DNA from: Anodontia alba
Taxonomy: Eukaryota; Mollusca; Bivalvia; Lucinida; Lucinidae
DNA length: 64,000 nucleotides
NCBI GenBank assembly: GCA_964016985.1
Contig: OZ024821.1
Location: 92,060,093 to 92,124,092 of the forward strand
Direction: 5' to 3'
Positions 39,041 through 50,965 of this stretch are shown here, piece after piece. Within the stretch, counting starts at the first letter, position 1. Each line of letters opens with the position of its first letter. The position numbers were made by a program, and so were the translations under genes. The notes under the pieces are model-generated. The model was given only the letters and a program-made list of their open reading frames with translations, was not told the DNA's origin and made no database searches.

Positions 39041-39125
39041 GGAATAGCTCCAGACAAGGGGGACCTTCTCCTATGCTGTGGGTACTCATTAGAAGCACCC
39101 AAGGTGCTTCTACTAATGAGTAAGT
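39040..39125. mobile_element. Family B foldback MITE, core
   Basis: ATAGCTCCAGACAAGGGGG, then TGTGGGTACTCATTAGAAGC and a short complement. It sits beside the 3.27-kb element. Confidence 0.65.
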
Positions 39126-39737
39126 AAAAATCTGTTTTTAGTGTGTACCTGTTAGTGACTACGGTAAATGTCCTAAAATTTCGAACACTCTAAAATTTCG
39201 AACACCTAATATTTTTGCCCAAAATAATTTCTGGAAATGTCCTAAAATCTCGAACAGTGGCAGTTTTACAAAAAGGGGATTTCTAAAATTTCGAACACAG
39301 CTTTCTTCAAGTAATTTCTTATCGGCACATTCTAATTTCGGTAACGTTTTTTTCCGTTACGGCACCGGAAACTAAAGTAGTAGTGTTGAAAGCCACCGCA
39401 AAACGAAAATGCACACAGCAGTGTCATAACGAATTTTATGTACATAAATGGCATAGGAACCGTATTTTAATTTTATACAAACCCAGGAGATACTGACTGA
39501 AAATTCACAAGAAAACAAAAAAGAGAGAGAGAGACTTCCATCACAATGTTAGCCATTTCCACGCGACAGTCACGTGGATGTCCGCATGATAAGGGTTAGA
39601 TTATGCGCAGGCGATCTAGAACTGTTGTTACCTTGTGCAGACATGATAAATATTCCGGTCAGGATAAATCTATGGATCCGCGCTGTACGATGTGACTATT
39701 TGCTGTTTGTTCGTGTATATCACCACTACTTCCCGCA

Positions 39738-39968
39738 TGAAGAGACCGCGTGCTCGTAACGGTAACATCACGAGAAATCGAGCGAGAAATCGTGGCGGAA
39801 ACCGCTTAGAGGGCAAACACACTTATATTCGTTAAATTATAGAGCATTTTTTTCGTCAGAAATGCATATGAAACTGGCAGATATTAAAAACAGAACCTAA
39901 GTATTGGGACAGATAAGCCTATGCAAACTGTAGATTCAAATCAGACGCCGCAGAGAAAGAAGGAATGA
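39738..39968 (+). repeat. Diverged direct duplication, copy 1
   Basis: Matches 40499-40712: CGTGCTCGTAACGGTAAC, CGTCAGAAATGCATATGAAA, TTGGGACAGATAAGCCTATG, CAGACGCCGCAGAG. It lies inside the 3.27-kb element. Confidence 0.75.
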
Positions 39969-40261
39969 AACTAGTTAGGTGGGACAGGGAACATGGAAAT
40001 TTGGAGAACACTTTTAGTACAATAAGACGTGCGACAAGCGAAGACTTAGATCATCTTCAGATTTTGCCGTTTGTGGTAACAAACAGGCATGTAAATTCCA
40101 GTTCTTGGAGAGATTACAAGTCTTTGGTTAATTACATCACCGTTTCAGTGAGGGTTTTACATGCTGTCTGCGGCGTCTAATCTGAGTCTACACTGTTTGC
40201 TCAGGCCTGTCTGTTCGAATACGTAAAGTACGGAAATTCGACCAAATCGAGCCCCTTCAGA

Positions 40262-40395
40262 AATCATCCTGGACCCGCACCTGATTCATAAAAAAATGCT
40301 GGGTCTGACTCGTAATAGTCATCATCAATGCAATTAGCTCCCTTTAAACAGTAAAGCCTAAAGAGTGAGGACCTTACTCCGCATTTACCAGGGTT
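40262..40395 (-). repeat. Inverted copy of sequence found in the 50.97-52.35 kb element
   Basis: The minus strand reads TAACCCTGGTAAATGCGGAG and a T-rich ATTTTTTTATGAAT. These match 51395-51540, where ACCCTGATAAATGCGGGGTA and the same A/T tract occur in the same order. Confidence 0.6.
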
Positions 40396-40498
40396 ATTCT
40401 TTCACATTTTGTATGTATTTAGAACATTATAATTATTTAAATACCCAGAAAATGAACAGTCACAAAGCAACATTTCCCTTGCCCCACATTAAGAAACC

Positions 40499-40712
40499 AT
40501 GTGCTCGTAGCGGTACGTCACGCGAAATCGTTGCGGGAAACCTTTTCGGGAGAAAAACAAACTTATTTTATAGAGCCTTTTCTCGTCAGAAATGCGTATG
40601 AAACTGGCACGTATTAAAAATTTAAAGGACCTAAATATTGGAACAGATAGGCCTATGCAAACAGCGTAGACCCAGATCAGACGCCGCAGAGACCAAGGGA
40701 ATGAAACTAATT
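40499..40712 (+). repeat. Diverged direct duplication, copy 2
   Basis: Matches 39738-39968: TGTGCTCGTAGCGGTACGTC, CGTCAGAAATGCGTATGAAA, TTGGAACAGATAGGCCTATG, CAGACGCCGCAGAG. Confidence 0.75.
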
Positions 40713-42599
40713 TGGGGGAATAGGGGACTTGGCCTCTGGGTTTTTCAAGATGGTCCGCCGAGTATATTCGTTTCTTAATTAAAGCCAGTATTGGTGTCTT
40801 CACAGGTATTCTTGTTTTTTTTTTTTTGTTTTAGTTTTTTTTTTTTTTTTTCACGGGTATTTCGGTAGTATTCCGGTATTTCGGTTAAGTCGTGGGACCG
40901 CTATACCAGAATTTCAAAGTTGATCTGATCATTTCTGCAAAGCGTGACGCACATGCGATAGTAAGAATGCCAATACACGCGAAACTGTAAATTAGCATGT
41001 GCATCCGCGCATTCTGATCTGGGTCGTTCCTGCTCGTTCCATACACTGTGTCCTTCGATAATATCTGCCGCTAATATTTAAGTTTAGCGTGCCAAAGGTT
41101 TCAATAAGCACGCCGAAAACGTTTTCGTCGTGGGGATTAACGCCTCCAGCAAAATATTAGTGATTGTCCTGACATGCTCAGTACATCCTATTTGAACAGG
41201 TAATGGTCCCAACAGAAATGATACGTCCCAACAAGCCAAAATGAACCTAATCACTTGTTACAAATGTGATCAGTCTGTGCACTTGCTGGAGACTGCGATT
41301 CATGTATTACAGTGTTTTATAACCAATGACCTAATCAGCGAATTGAGTGGACACCATCCTGTACTAGACTGCTTCTCGCACTCTGATGTGACTTACACAT
41401 ATGCACAAAGGGACATTTTCACCTGAACAGGGATCTAATGAAAGGATTACTATTGATGACAGATAATTCTTGCAATAAGTTTCGTTACCGAATTCTTAAC
41501 GACAATACATTTTTTTTTAAAGAAAGAAATATTGCTAAAAACGATAATGGCAGTTCACAGGTTTCGCATACGTAGTTCATTTTGATGTAGAGCTAAAATC
41601 TTTGATCTTGATCAGGCTGCATTCAGATCTGGTTGTCTGCACTGTTCGTTTATGTATGAGTCCTTTCCAATAGAAACGACCTTCTGACATTTGAGACTGG
41701 CATAGACAATATCAACATGCGCATCCGCTCAGTCTATGTATCTGGGCGGTCTGATCTGAGTCTACGCATATCGCCAACAGAATGCATCATGTCAGCAAGC
41801 AGTGGGTATATTGCGCTTCAAAACGGCGGAAATTCTAATCAGTCTGCGCTTTTCACATTTAAACTCCGTTCACTTCACCTTTGAGGAAAGGGACTTTTGT
41901 GTTTCTGTAGTGGCTCAAACAAGAATAAACGTGCGGTAACCTTTTGAAGTATTTTTTGGTCAGCTTGTGTATCTCAGTGCGGTAAAGTGAAGAGGGTTGT
42001 TACGTATTAGACAATGTACTAAGCCAGCCTATTTTAAGAAAGTGGCACATTCCCGGAGTACCGAAAAAAACGTATCTGGCGATTAATTAGTGTATCAGAT
42101 AATTAATTGTTTTGTGTTATGAGAAACATTATTATTGAATTGAAAACAAACATCAGCATGATAATTATTTATTACTCGTAGTTCATACGATTTCACATTC
42201 AGTTTACCAATCACACATAGCAAATAAGAAAACCCTTTCGTCATGTAGGTCCCTTTTAGTCGTTTCGGGTGTCCAAAAGCGTCCGATAGCCAGGTTAATT
42301 TTGGCTGTAAGTGAATCTGCCCTAAAATTTCGAACAGTAAATTTTTTAGCAAATCATAATTTCTAAAATTTCAAACAGCAAGAACTGAAATTATTTAATT
42401 TTGTTCGAAATTTTAGGACATTTACCGTACCTATTTATTTTTCAGTAGAAATAAGAACTATATGATCCCTAAAGGGCATGAATGCCGCTGCTGCCAGTTT
42501 GGCTTTGTAGATTTAATATTCTGAACAAAAAGCAAAAAAAAAAAACAAACAAAAAAAACAACAAACAAAAAAAACAAACAAAAACAACAACAACTGAAT

Positions 42600-42930
42600 A
42601 TGGCAAAATCTCTATGTAAATCAAGGGTATGTAACTCTAGCAATAAAATCTGATCAGAGTTCTGTGATCTTAATGCATATGCCTTGCCAATATTTTTACT
42701 TTGTGGCAATTTTCAAATCACTATCTCGAAAACTGTAAGGTGCAAACACAAACTACCCTACTATGCCATGTCTATGAGGCAAAATTCCAAAGTAAATTCA
42801 GGGTATGTAACTCTCGCAATATGATCAGAGTTCTGTGACCTTTATGCACATGCCCTGCCTATCTCCTTACTTTGCTGCAAGTTTCAAATCATTATCTTGA
42901 AAACTGTATGAGAAGTTGCGGAGACACGAA
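42600..42930 (+). repeat. Two-unit tandem repeat, about 182 bp
   Basis: GGGTATGTAACTCTAGCAAT, CAGAGTTCTGTGATCTT and CTCGAAAACTGTAAG recur as GGGTATGTAACTCTCGCAAT, CAGAGTTCTGTGACCTT and CTTGAAAACTGTATG. Confidence 0.65.
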
Positions 42931-43094
42931 CCCAACTATTCAAGTAATCAGATTCCGGTGGCAAAGAAAAAATTTGTAAGGGTAGGGGGAAAAAAAAAGA
43001 AGAAGATTTTGAGCTTGTCTAGTATACTTTCCTAAAGCAGATTTCATTTCAAAGAGATGTTAAAACTCATGAATAACTTTGTGACAGATCTTTC

Positions 43095-43330
43095 TTAACC
43101 CTTGTCCTGCTGAATAAATTAAGATGCCATGCCCTTTTAAAATTTTCAGCCAATCAGATCCCTTGATCCAGATTGTTGATATAAATTCACATTCTGAATG
43201 GCAAACAGTGCAGATCCAGATCAGTTGGCTTCTTAGAAGCCAACTGATCTGCTTCTTAGAAGCCAACTGATCTGGATCTACACTGTTTGCAAAGGCAGGG
43301 TATATCCGGGCTCAGCAGGACAAGAGGTAA
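43095..43330. mobile_element. Family D MITE with duplicated hairpin core
   Basis: Starts TTAACCCTTGTCCTGCTGAA. The core TTCTTAGAAGCCAACTGATC occurs twice in tandem (about 43230-43275), unlike other copies. Confidence 0.85.
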
Positions 43331-43540
43331 GTTCCATCATTGGTCATTTCTCGTCAATTTTGGTGGTGAAATGGTAACATCAATGACTGAGATCAAAATG
43401 CCCCGAGTTAATGTCCAAGCAGGAGCATATTCTTTATTTTTTTTACTTTTTTCTTCTTTCTTATAGAATATCAATGTCAGTGGCCAGAAAATAGAGCTTT
43501 GGCCAGATTCTAGCTGGGCACTCATTAATTCTACTGAGTA

Positions 43541-44461
43541 TGGTAAATGCCCTAAACTTTTGAACACTTTATTCCATACTTTTTTGGCTTAAATTTTGAT
43601 TTTTATGCAATTGTTTCTTTAAATACTTAGAGAAATGGTACAGTGTCGAACCTGATCATACTGCACCTTCAGAAGCTGTCTGACGGTCTGATCTAGGTCT
43701 GAACTGTCAGTGATTCAGCTAGACCAAAATCAGTTCCGGACATTTTGTCCAAATGGCAGCTGGTTCTTCCGGACATTCTGAAATTTTCTTGGACAAATTA
43801 TAAAAGCTAGAAAATTGCTTTACTGTGGATTCAGCAGTGGGTGGGGGGCTGGCGTCGAAATTGCCATTTCCCTTGCAGAATTCAGTTTGGTCACTACTTG
43901 ATTTCGGCATGAAAAATGTCAACTTTTGTTGCTTTCTAGGGGACATGTTTTTGTGCGATGTTATGTCCAGCCCGTTACAAAATCACAAGTGTAATATTTT
44001 TCCTCGTATGGTGTCACATGTAAACAAAATCGATGAGATCAAGGGAAGCAACTCAAAGAGGATTTGGCCTTATCTACGTTTCGGCCAAACAAATTAGACT
44101 GGTTCACTCGGTTTGCGGACGCAAAACTAACGGGCATTACCGAACATCACAAAAAAAAAAAAAAAAAAAAAAATCAATAATATTTGATTAGCAGTCCAGT
44201 ACATCTTAGATTGACCAATCATGGGTCGTTTTACAAGATAAAGTTCGGCATCGAAAATAAACTGTAAACAACAGTAGAAATCCATATATTACAAGCCAAA
44301 AATGGCAATCGGTCAATGTGTCCAACCAGGTCAGAAAACTTTCGGACATCTGGAAATTTCAGCAGACTATGGCCGATGGCCGACGTCAAACTGAATCCCT
44401 GACTGTTTGTTTATGCCATTTAGTAAAAACTTTGGTGTACAAAATTTTAGGTTATTTACTA
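43541..44461. mobile_element. Family C MITE split by a CAG-terminus transposon
   Basis: Left part 43541-43707 starts TGGTAAATGCCCTAAACTTT; right part 44407-44461 ends TTTTAGGTTATTTACTA. TA flanks both. The insertion 43708-44401 lies between, with a 5-bp duplication ACTGT. Confidence 0.75.
43708..44401. mobile_element. hAT-like element with 5-bp target duplication, carrying an N-terminal transposase remnant
   Basis: Termini CAGTGATTCAG and its near-complement CTGAATCCCTG. Target duplication ACTGT (43703-43707, 44402-44406); removing the insert restores the family C sequence. On the minus strand an open frame from 43946 starts MSPRKQQKLTFFMPKSSSDQ, which resembles the N-terminus of hAT-type transposases (basic Lys/Gln start, then a Phe-Phe and a Ser-rich stretch). 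No catalytic core is present. Confidence 0.65.
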
Positions 44462-44967
44462 TACCGACAGTACATGTTTTAGTGCTAAAATTTTCCTTAA
44501 TTATCACATTATCCTTGAACTATGTAATATATGGTAGACTCTCGTTACCTCGACTTCGCTTTTCTCGAATAATCACTTCGAATAACCACTTATCTCTAAG
44601 TGAAAATCTCTATTTTAACATGGGAATCTAATAACCGGTAACAAAATATTGTGGAAAAGATGAGAAATTAAGCAATTTCTTCTCTTTTCCACAATAAAAT
44701 TGCTATTTCTCCTCTTTTCTGCAATATTTTCAATATATCTCTAACTTCAGGAGTTAAAATTACATATTCATTTGTGAAATGTGGTTGTTCAATTTATTTT
44801 TTCCTCAATTCTGCGTCTGATGTGTCGAGGTATGGATCACTCGATATATTTCAGAGAGTCCCTTCGAGAGAACGAGAGTCGACTTTATATACCCTTAAAA
44901 TTAGGACACTTAACTCACTTCATACTTCACATACTTTACTTCCTGTAGATGAGTCTTAAAACAAGAT

Positions 44968-45087
44968 GGATGTCAAAAACAGTGTAGACCCAATCAGATC
45001 AGAAGATGCCACAATCTGTGGCATCAGATCTGGGTCCACACTGTTTGCTCAGACCTGTCTGTCCCGATTCTTAGGCTTAATATGGTA
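44968..45087. repeat. Palindromic element (same family), right part
   Basis: Hairpin AGATGCCACAATCTGTGGCA within CAGATCTGGGTCCACACTGT; ends CTGTCTGTCCCGATTCTTAG. Confidence 0.6.
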
Positions 45088-45547
45088 TACACATCTGAAA
45101 CTATGAATGAAGCTACAGGCACACAGGTATATGTCGTAGTCCAAACACTGGCAACTAGGAATTTGGCCAGATCCGGAATCCGGCTAGGCCAGATAGGAAT
45201 TCTTAGGCCAAATAAAATAAAAGCCTGTTGCGGGCAAGTGTCCCGACGTCATGGTTTTGTTAGTTAAGGGTTGTGACTTTTAAATCCCTATGATAGGAGG
45301 ATAACCCCAAAATCAGATGCACATCTTCAGACCATGTAGAACAAATATGCATAGTTTCAAAATGATTGGTAGAAAATTGTAGGAGTTGCACCCACAAGTT
45401 ATCTATTCCAATACTAATTGGACCTCGAAAAAAGCTTAGTTAAAAAAGTGGAAAATAATGATAAAAAATAACAGACGGATAACTCCAAAACCACATGCAC
45501 ATCTTCAGATCATGAAGAACAAGGATGCATACACGTGTAGTTTAACA

Positions 45548-47350
45548 AGAGGGCCACGGGTCTTTCACCTGAGTGACATAGCCACTGCAGATATGCAGAT
45601 GTTATGCAACATTTTTCCAATCCTGTCATCGCAACTAATGAAAAGATCATCATTTAAGCAGTTCTTTATTTTGAAGAAGAAGATATATGGCATGCCAGTC
45701 AATTGAGCGTGATCATTTGAATAAACTCTAAATGGCAGCCAGCTTGGATTTACAATTGGCACGATTTTAGCTATTTTTGATCTACGAGTCACCCCAATGC
45801 TTCCTACCAAGTTTCGAGTCAACTGGCCTTTCAGTTCAGGAGAAGAGCCGAAAAATAGATTTTCAAGACGGCTGCCATGGCGGCCATCTTGGATATCCGA
45901 TTGGCACGATTTTAGCTATTTTTGATCTACAAGTCACCCCAATGTCTCCTATGAAGTTTGGAGTCAATTGGCCTTTCCGTGCAGGAGAAGAAGCTAAATA
46001 CAGACTGTCAAGATGGCAGCCATGGTGGCTTTCTGGGATTTCTGATCAGAACGATTTTAGCTATATTTGATCTACAAGTCACCCTGATGCTTCCTACTAA
46101 GTATCGAGTCAAGTGACTTTTGGGTTAAGGAGAAGAAGCGAAAAATAGATTTTCAAGATAGCCTCCATGGCGGCCATCTTGGATTTACAATCGGCATGAT
46201 TTTAGCTATTTTTGATCTACAAGTCACCCATATGCTTCCTACCAAGTTTCGAGTCAACTGGCCTTTCGGTTCAGGAGAAGAAGCGAAAAATAGCTTTTCA
46301 AGATGGCTGCCATGGCGCCCATCCTGGTTTTACGATCGGCATGATTTTAGCTATTTTTGATCTACAAGTCACCCCGATGCTTCCTACCAAGTTTGGAGTC
46401 AACTGGCCTTTCAGTTCAGGAGAAGAAGCGAAAAATAGATTTTCAAGATGGCTGCCATGGCGGCCATCTTGGATTTCCGATAGGCACAATTTTAGCTATT
46501 TTTGATCTATAAGTCACCCCAATGCCTCCTACCAAGTTTGAGTCAATTGGCTTTTGGGTTTAGGAGTAGCAGCGAAAAATATATTTTCAAGATGGCGGCC
46601 ATCTTGATTTCCGATCGGCACGATTTTAGCTATTTTTGATCTACAAGTCATCCTGATGCTTCCTAGCAAGTTTGGAGTCAATTGGCCTTTCGGTTCAGGA
46701 GAAGAAGCAAAAAATAGATTTTCAAGATGGCGGCCATCTTGATTTCCGATCGGCACGATTTTAGCTATTTTTGATCTACAAGTCATCCTGATGCTTCCTA
46801 GCAAGTTTGGAGTCAATTGGCCTTTCGGTTCAGGAGAAGAAGCAAAAAATAGATTTTCAAGATGGCCGCCATCTTGGATTTCCGATCGGCACAACTTTAG
46901 CTACTTTTGATCTACAAGTCACCCCGATGCTTCCTAGCAAGTTTGGAGTCAATTGGCCTTTCGGTTCAGGAGAAGAAGCGAAAAATAGATTTTCAAGATG
47001 GCGGCCATCTTGGATTTCCGTTCGGCACGATTTTTAGCTATTTTTGATCTACAAGTCACCCTGATGGTTCCTAGCAAGTTTGGAGTCAATTGGCCTTTCG
47101 GTTCAGAAGAAGAGAAAAATAGATTTTCAAGATGGCGGCCATCTTGGATTTCCGATCGGAACGATTTTAGCTATTTTTGATCTACAAGTCACCCTGATGC
47201 TTCCTACCAAGTATCAAGTCAATTGGCCCAGGGGTGTAGGAGGAGTAGGCTTTTAAAGCAATTGTTGACGCCGCACGCTGCACGACGGACGACAGACATT
47301 GACTGACCACAATAGCTCATCATGAGCACTTTGTGCTCAGGTGAGCTAAA
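45548..47350 (+). mobile_element. Helentron-like element with about 140-bp units (T2), nested in T12
   Basis: Starts CAAGAGGGCCACGGGTCTTT, TCACCTGAGTGAC. About eleven units (45720-47230) carry CAAGATGGCGGCCATCTTGG and TTTTGATCTACAAGTCACCC. Ends with hairpin ATGAGCACTTTGTGCTCA, GGTGAGCTAAAAA. The 5' TCACCTGAG is the complement of the 3' CTCAGGTGA. Open frames seen here on both strands are repeat artefacts. Confidence 0.88.
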
Positions 47351-47610
47351 AATGATGGGTGGAAACCTGTAGGATGAGTTGCACCCACAAGGTATCTATT
47401 CAGATACTAATCGGGATCTGAAAAACATCAAAAAAGTGGAAAAAAGATGATAAAAATGATGGGACAATAACCCAAAACCACATGCACATCTTCAGACCAT
47501 GACAAAAACACCTGCAAGTTTAAAAAAGTTTGGTATAAAACTGTAAGAGGAGTTGCCCCAGCAAGTTACCCATGTCATCATGTCACAACTAAAAAAAACT
47601 AAGTTGAAAA

Positions 47611-49646
47611 CAAGAATATCGGTGAAACCGATGGATGCTCCCCGAACATGCAATAGTCGGAACAGGAAACATTATCCTAGATAAAGAGCGGTATACTGTG
47701 TATACTCACTGTACTTCAAAATGGAGTATCACAAAACCTGTTGGTGGACAGATAAGCTTGCCTGAAGGCACTGTCATACAAACATCAGCAACATAAAAGT
47801 TGGAATAAATGAAAGGAAGTGTCTTCAGGTACGATTCCATACCCCAAGATTCTAGGTGGTAGTTTAGCTATATTTATTGGGTAAAAAGGTTTAATACAAT
47901 TTATTGAAGACTTACTCTCATAGACAGAGGCAATCCTCATAGATCTATCACCAGGTATGGTTCCGAATTGGGTGCCGCATATAAAATGTCAGACAGATTG
48001 AAAAATGGATCTGATCCTACCCCCTCGACTGTTAAAGAGGTCATTTGACCATCCGACAAGACTAACCTCTTTCACTTTGATCCAATTTATCTGCAACTCT
48101 AATTTAGATGGATGACTTGTGATTTTACATTCTTTTTAGCAACATTTCAGTCATATCAGAATGACGAGAGATTGGTAATGAAAGGCTGTGTGCAAGGGAA
48201 CTCCGTTTTCAGTTGGAAAGATTACTGTCCCCAGCAGGGTATTCTCATCCACTATAACAAAGACTGTAAATTGACACCGACTGAAATGATCTGATGATTG
48301 GAGAAATATGGTGTAGACAGATGTACCAATGGCTTTATATCTACGGATACATTTGTATGAAATTATATTAAAATCCATCAATACATGTAGGCACTAGAGG
48401 GATGACAATTTATATTTCTAAAAATAACCAGTGACCTTGACCTTAACCCCAGGATCCTGAAAGTTAAACTTGCTCGAGATATTATTACACCCAATATTTG
48501 TGTGAAGTTATATTAAAATCCATCAGCAAATGACGATGCTAGAGCGATGACAAAGATTTTTTCTAAAAATAGCTGCAGTGACCTTGACATTGAGCCCAGG
48601 ACACTGGAAATTGAATATGCTTGAGATGTTATCATACTTAACATTTTTGTGAAATTATATTAAAATCCATCAATAAATCAAGGCACAAGAGCAAAAACAA
48701 AGTTTTTCTAAAAATAGCCACAGTGACCTTGACCTTGAGCCCAGGACCCTGAATGTCGAACATGCTCAAGATATTTAAAAGCTGCAGTGACCTTGACATT
48801 GAGCCCAGGACACTGGAAATTGAAATTGCTTGAGATGTTATCATACTCAACATTTTTGTGAAATTATATTAAAATCCATCAATAAATCTAGGCACTAGAG
48901 CAAAAACAAAGTTTTTCTAAAAATAGCCACAGTGACCTTGACCTTGAGCCCAGGACCCTGAATGTCAAACATGCTCAAGATATTATCATACCCAACATTT
49001 GTTTGAAGTTATATCAAAATCCATCAATAAATGTAGGCACTAGAGTGTTGACAAATTCTTTTCTAAAAATAGCCAGTGACCTTACACTGCAGCTTTAAAC
49101 AAAGTAGCATGACTCTGTGACAAATCATCTAACCAGAAAGATTGAACAATATGCGCATCCCCTATTGCTGCTTAAGATTCCATTAAAATTTCGTTGAATT
49201 TCTGCCAGTATTTGCTAAGAATTTGCGTGGACACAAACAGTACCCTATATATTCATGCAGAACTCATCAAAGGGCAATAACTCTTGGAAAAATCATCGAA
49301 CCAGAACACGCAGGTGATATGCACATCCACCTTCCATACTTAATATTCCCATGAAGTTTCAATGAAATCCGACTAGTAGTTTCCGAGAATTCGCGTGGAC
49401 ACGAACAGTACCCTATATATTCATGCAGAACTCATCAAAGGGCAATAACTCTTGGAAAAATCATCGAACCAGAACACGCAGGTGATATGCGCATCCACCT
49501 TTGATACTTAATATTCCCATGAAGTTTCATTGAAATCCGACAAGCAGTTTCCGAGAATTTGCGTGGACAAGAGCGGGACGGACGCACGGACGCACGGACG
49601 AAGCGGCGACTATATGCTCCCCCGAAATTCTTCGGGGAGCATAAAA
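47611..49646 (+). mobile_element. Helentron-like element (T5), nested in T12
   Basis: Starts CAAGAATATCGGTGAAACCG, ATGCTCCCCGAA. Two arrays follow: about five units with AAATTATATTAAAATCCATC and GTGACCTTGACCTTGAGCCC (48360-49090), then about three with AAGGGCAATAACTCTTGG (49090-49560). A GGACGGACGCACGGACGCAC tract and hairpin CCCCCGAAATTCTTCGGGG, AGCATAAAA end it. The 5' ATGCTCCCCGAA exactly complements the 3' TTCGGGGAGCAT. Confidence 0.88.
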
Positions 49647-50965
49647 AGCAAAAAGTTGAAAAAAGATAATGGCAGGATAACCCCAAAACCACATGCACAT
49701 CTTCAGACCATGTAGAACAAGTATGCTTAGTTTTTAAATGATCAGTAGAAAAGTCTAGGAGGAGTGCTCCCACAAGATATCTATTCTAATACTCATTGGA
49801 CCTGAAAAAAACTTCGAAAAAGTGGAAAAAGTTGATAAAAAATAACAGGAGAATAACCCCAAAACCACATGCACATCTTCAGACTATGTAAAACGCATAG
49901 TTTCAAAATGATCGGTGGAAAACTCTAGGAGTTGCGCCTACAAGGTATCTATTCCAATAGTAATCGAACCTGGAAAAAACTAAGTCAAACTAGAGCTGGT
50001 GTTTGTAAAACACTATGCCCCCAACTGCCTGATTCCAACACTGCTTGCCCATGACGGTAACAACAGTACAAATATATGAGATGTCAATGTTATTTTATCA
50101 AAGGGAAAGAACCCTAAAATAGGAGATAATTGGGATTAGAAAAAAAATAAGGGTCACCTATTTTTTCATGAGGAATCAAAATATGAAATTTCAAAACATT
50201 AGCATACATGGTTTTAAACTTATGCTATACACAATAAAGCAACGACATTAAATGGCCAGAAATTGCGAAGGGCCATAACTCTAACATTTCATTTAATTGG
50301 TTCAAAATTTAATCAGGTGATCTCCTTCTCAATCCCAATCAGTGTACCAAATATCATGGCTCTGGCAAATACTTTTTGAGATATCTTGCTGACAAGGTCA
50401 AAATGCCTAGAACTACAAAGGGACATAACTATGTCAATTTTTCATGGAATTCCCTAAAAAACAAATCAGGTAATCTCCACATCATCCCCAATCAGCATAT
50501 AATATTTCAAGACCCTAGTTTAAGTACTTTTCCAGACATCTTGCTGACAAGGTCAAAATGCGCAGAACTGCAAAGGGCCATACCTTTATCAATATTTTCA
50601 CTGAATTCATTCAAAATATAATCAGGTAATTTACACATCATTCCCACTTACTATATCGAATTTCAAGAACCCAGTTTAAATACTTTTCAAGATAGCTTGC
50701 TCACAAGATTTAATTCTGATTTTTTTCAAAGGGGCATAACTCCAAACAAACATGCTTGACAAGAAAAAAAAATACGGGTCAGCTATTTTTCATTTGGAAC
50801 CCAAATATAAAATTTCAAAACCCTAGCATGCAGGGTTCTTAAGATATGGCATGCACAAAAAAGCTTGACAAACGGACAAACAGACGGATGGACAAATGAA
50901 GGCAAAATAAGATGCCTCATCAATTTCATTCTAAACTGGGGGAATGATCAGGTCATGTACTCATC

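Larger units (their letters stand above)
39162..42427. mobile_element. 3.27-kb terminal-inverted-repeat element (large relative of family C)
   Basis: The termini are exact inverted repeats beginning CGGTAAATGTCCTAAAAT and continuing TTCGAACA, with TA on each side (39160-39161, 42428-42429). Inside both ends the motif CTAAAATTTCGAACA recurs several times (39171-39300; 42310-42420), like subterminal transposase sites. No transposase reading frame is recognisable, so it is probably non-autonomous. The TA duplication suggests the Tc1/mariner/pogo group. Family C MITEs share its termini. The interior includes a diverged direct duplication (39738-39968 and 40499-40712) and other nested repeats. Confidence 0.75.
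45285..49984 (+). repeat. Host tandem array T12 (about 185-bp units), split twice
   Basis: Units with CCACATGCACATCTTCAGAC, CATAGTTTCAAAATGAT, GTATCTATTCCAATACTAAT and GTGGAAAAAGTTGATAAAAA. Pieces are at 45285-45547, 47351-47610 and 49650-49984. T2 and T5 are inserted between the pieces. Confidence 0.8.

Noticed and set aside
39300..39800. CG-richer block as the NCAPH promoter
   Set aside because: It lies inside the 3.27-kb transposon, is duplicated 760 bp away, and no splice donor linking it to 37099 could be identified.
45565..47180. Several 60-120 residue open frames with repeated [24 protein letters not shown] text
   Set aside because: They are translations of the 140-bp tandem array T2; repeated peptides follow the DNA units and appear on both strands.
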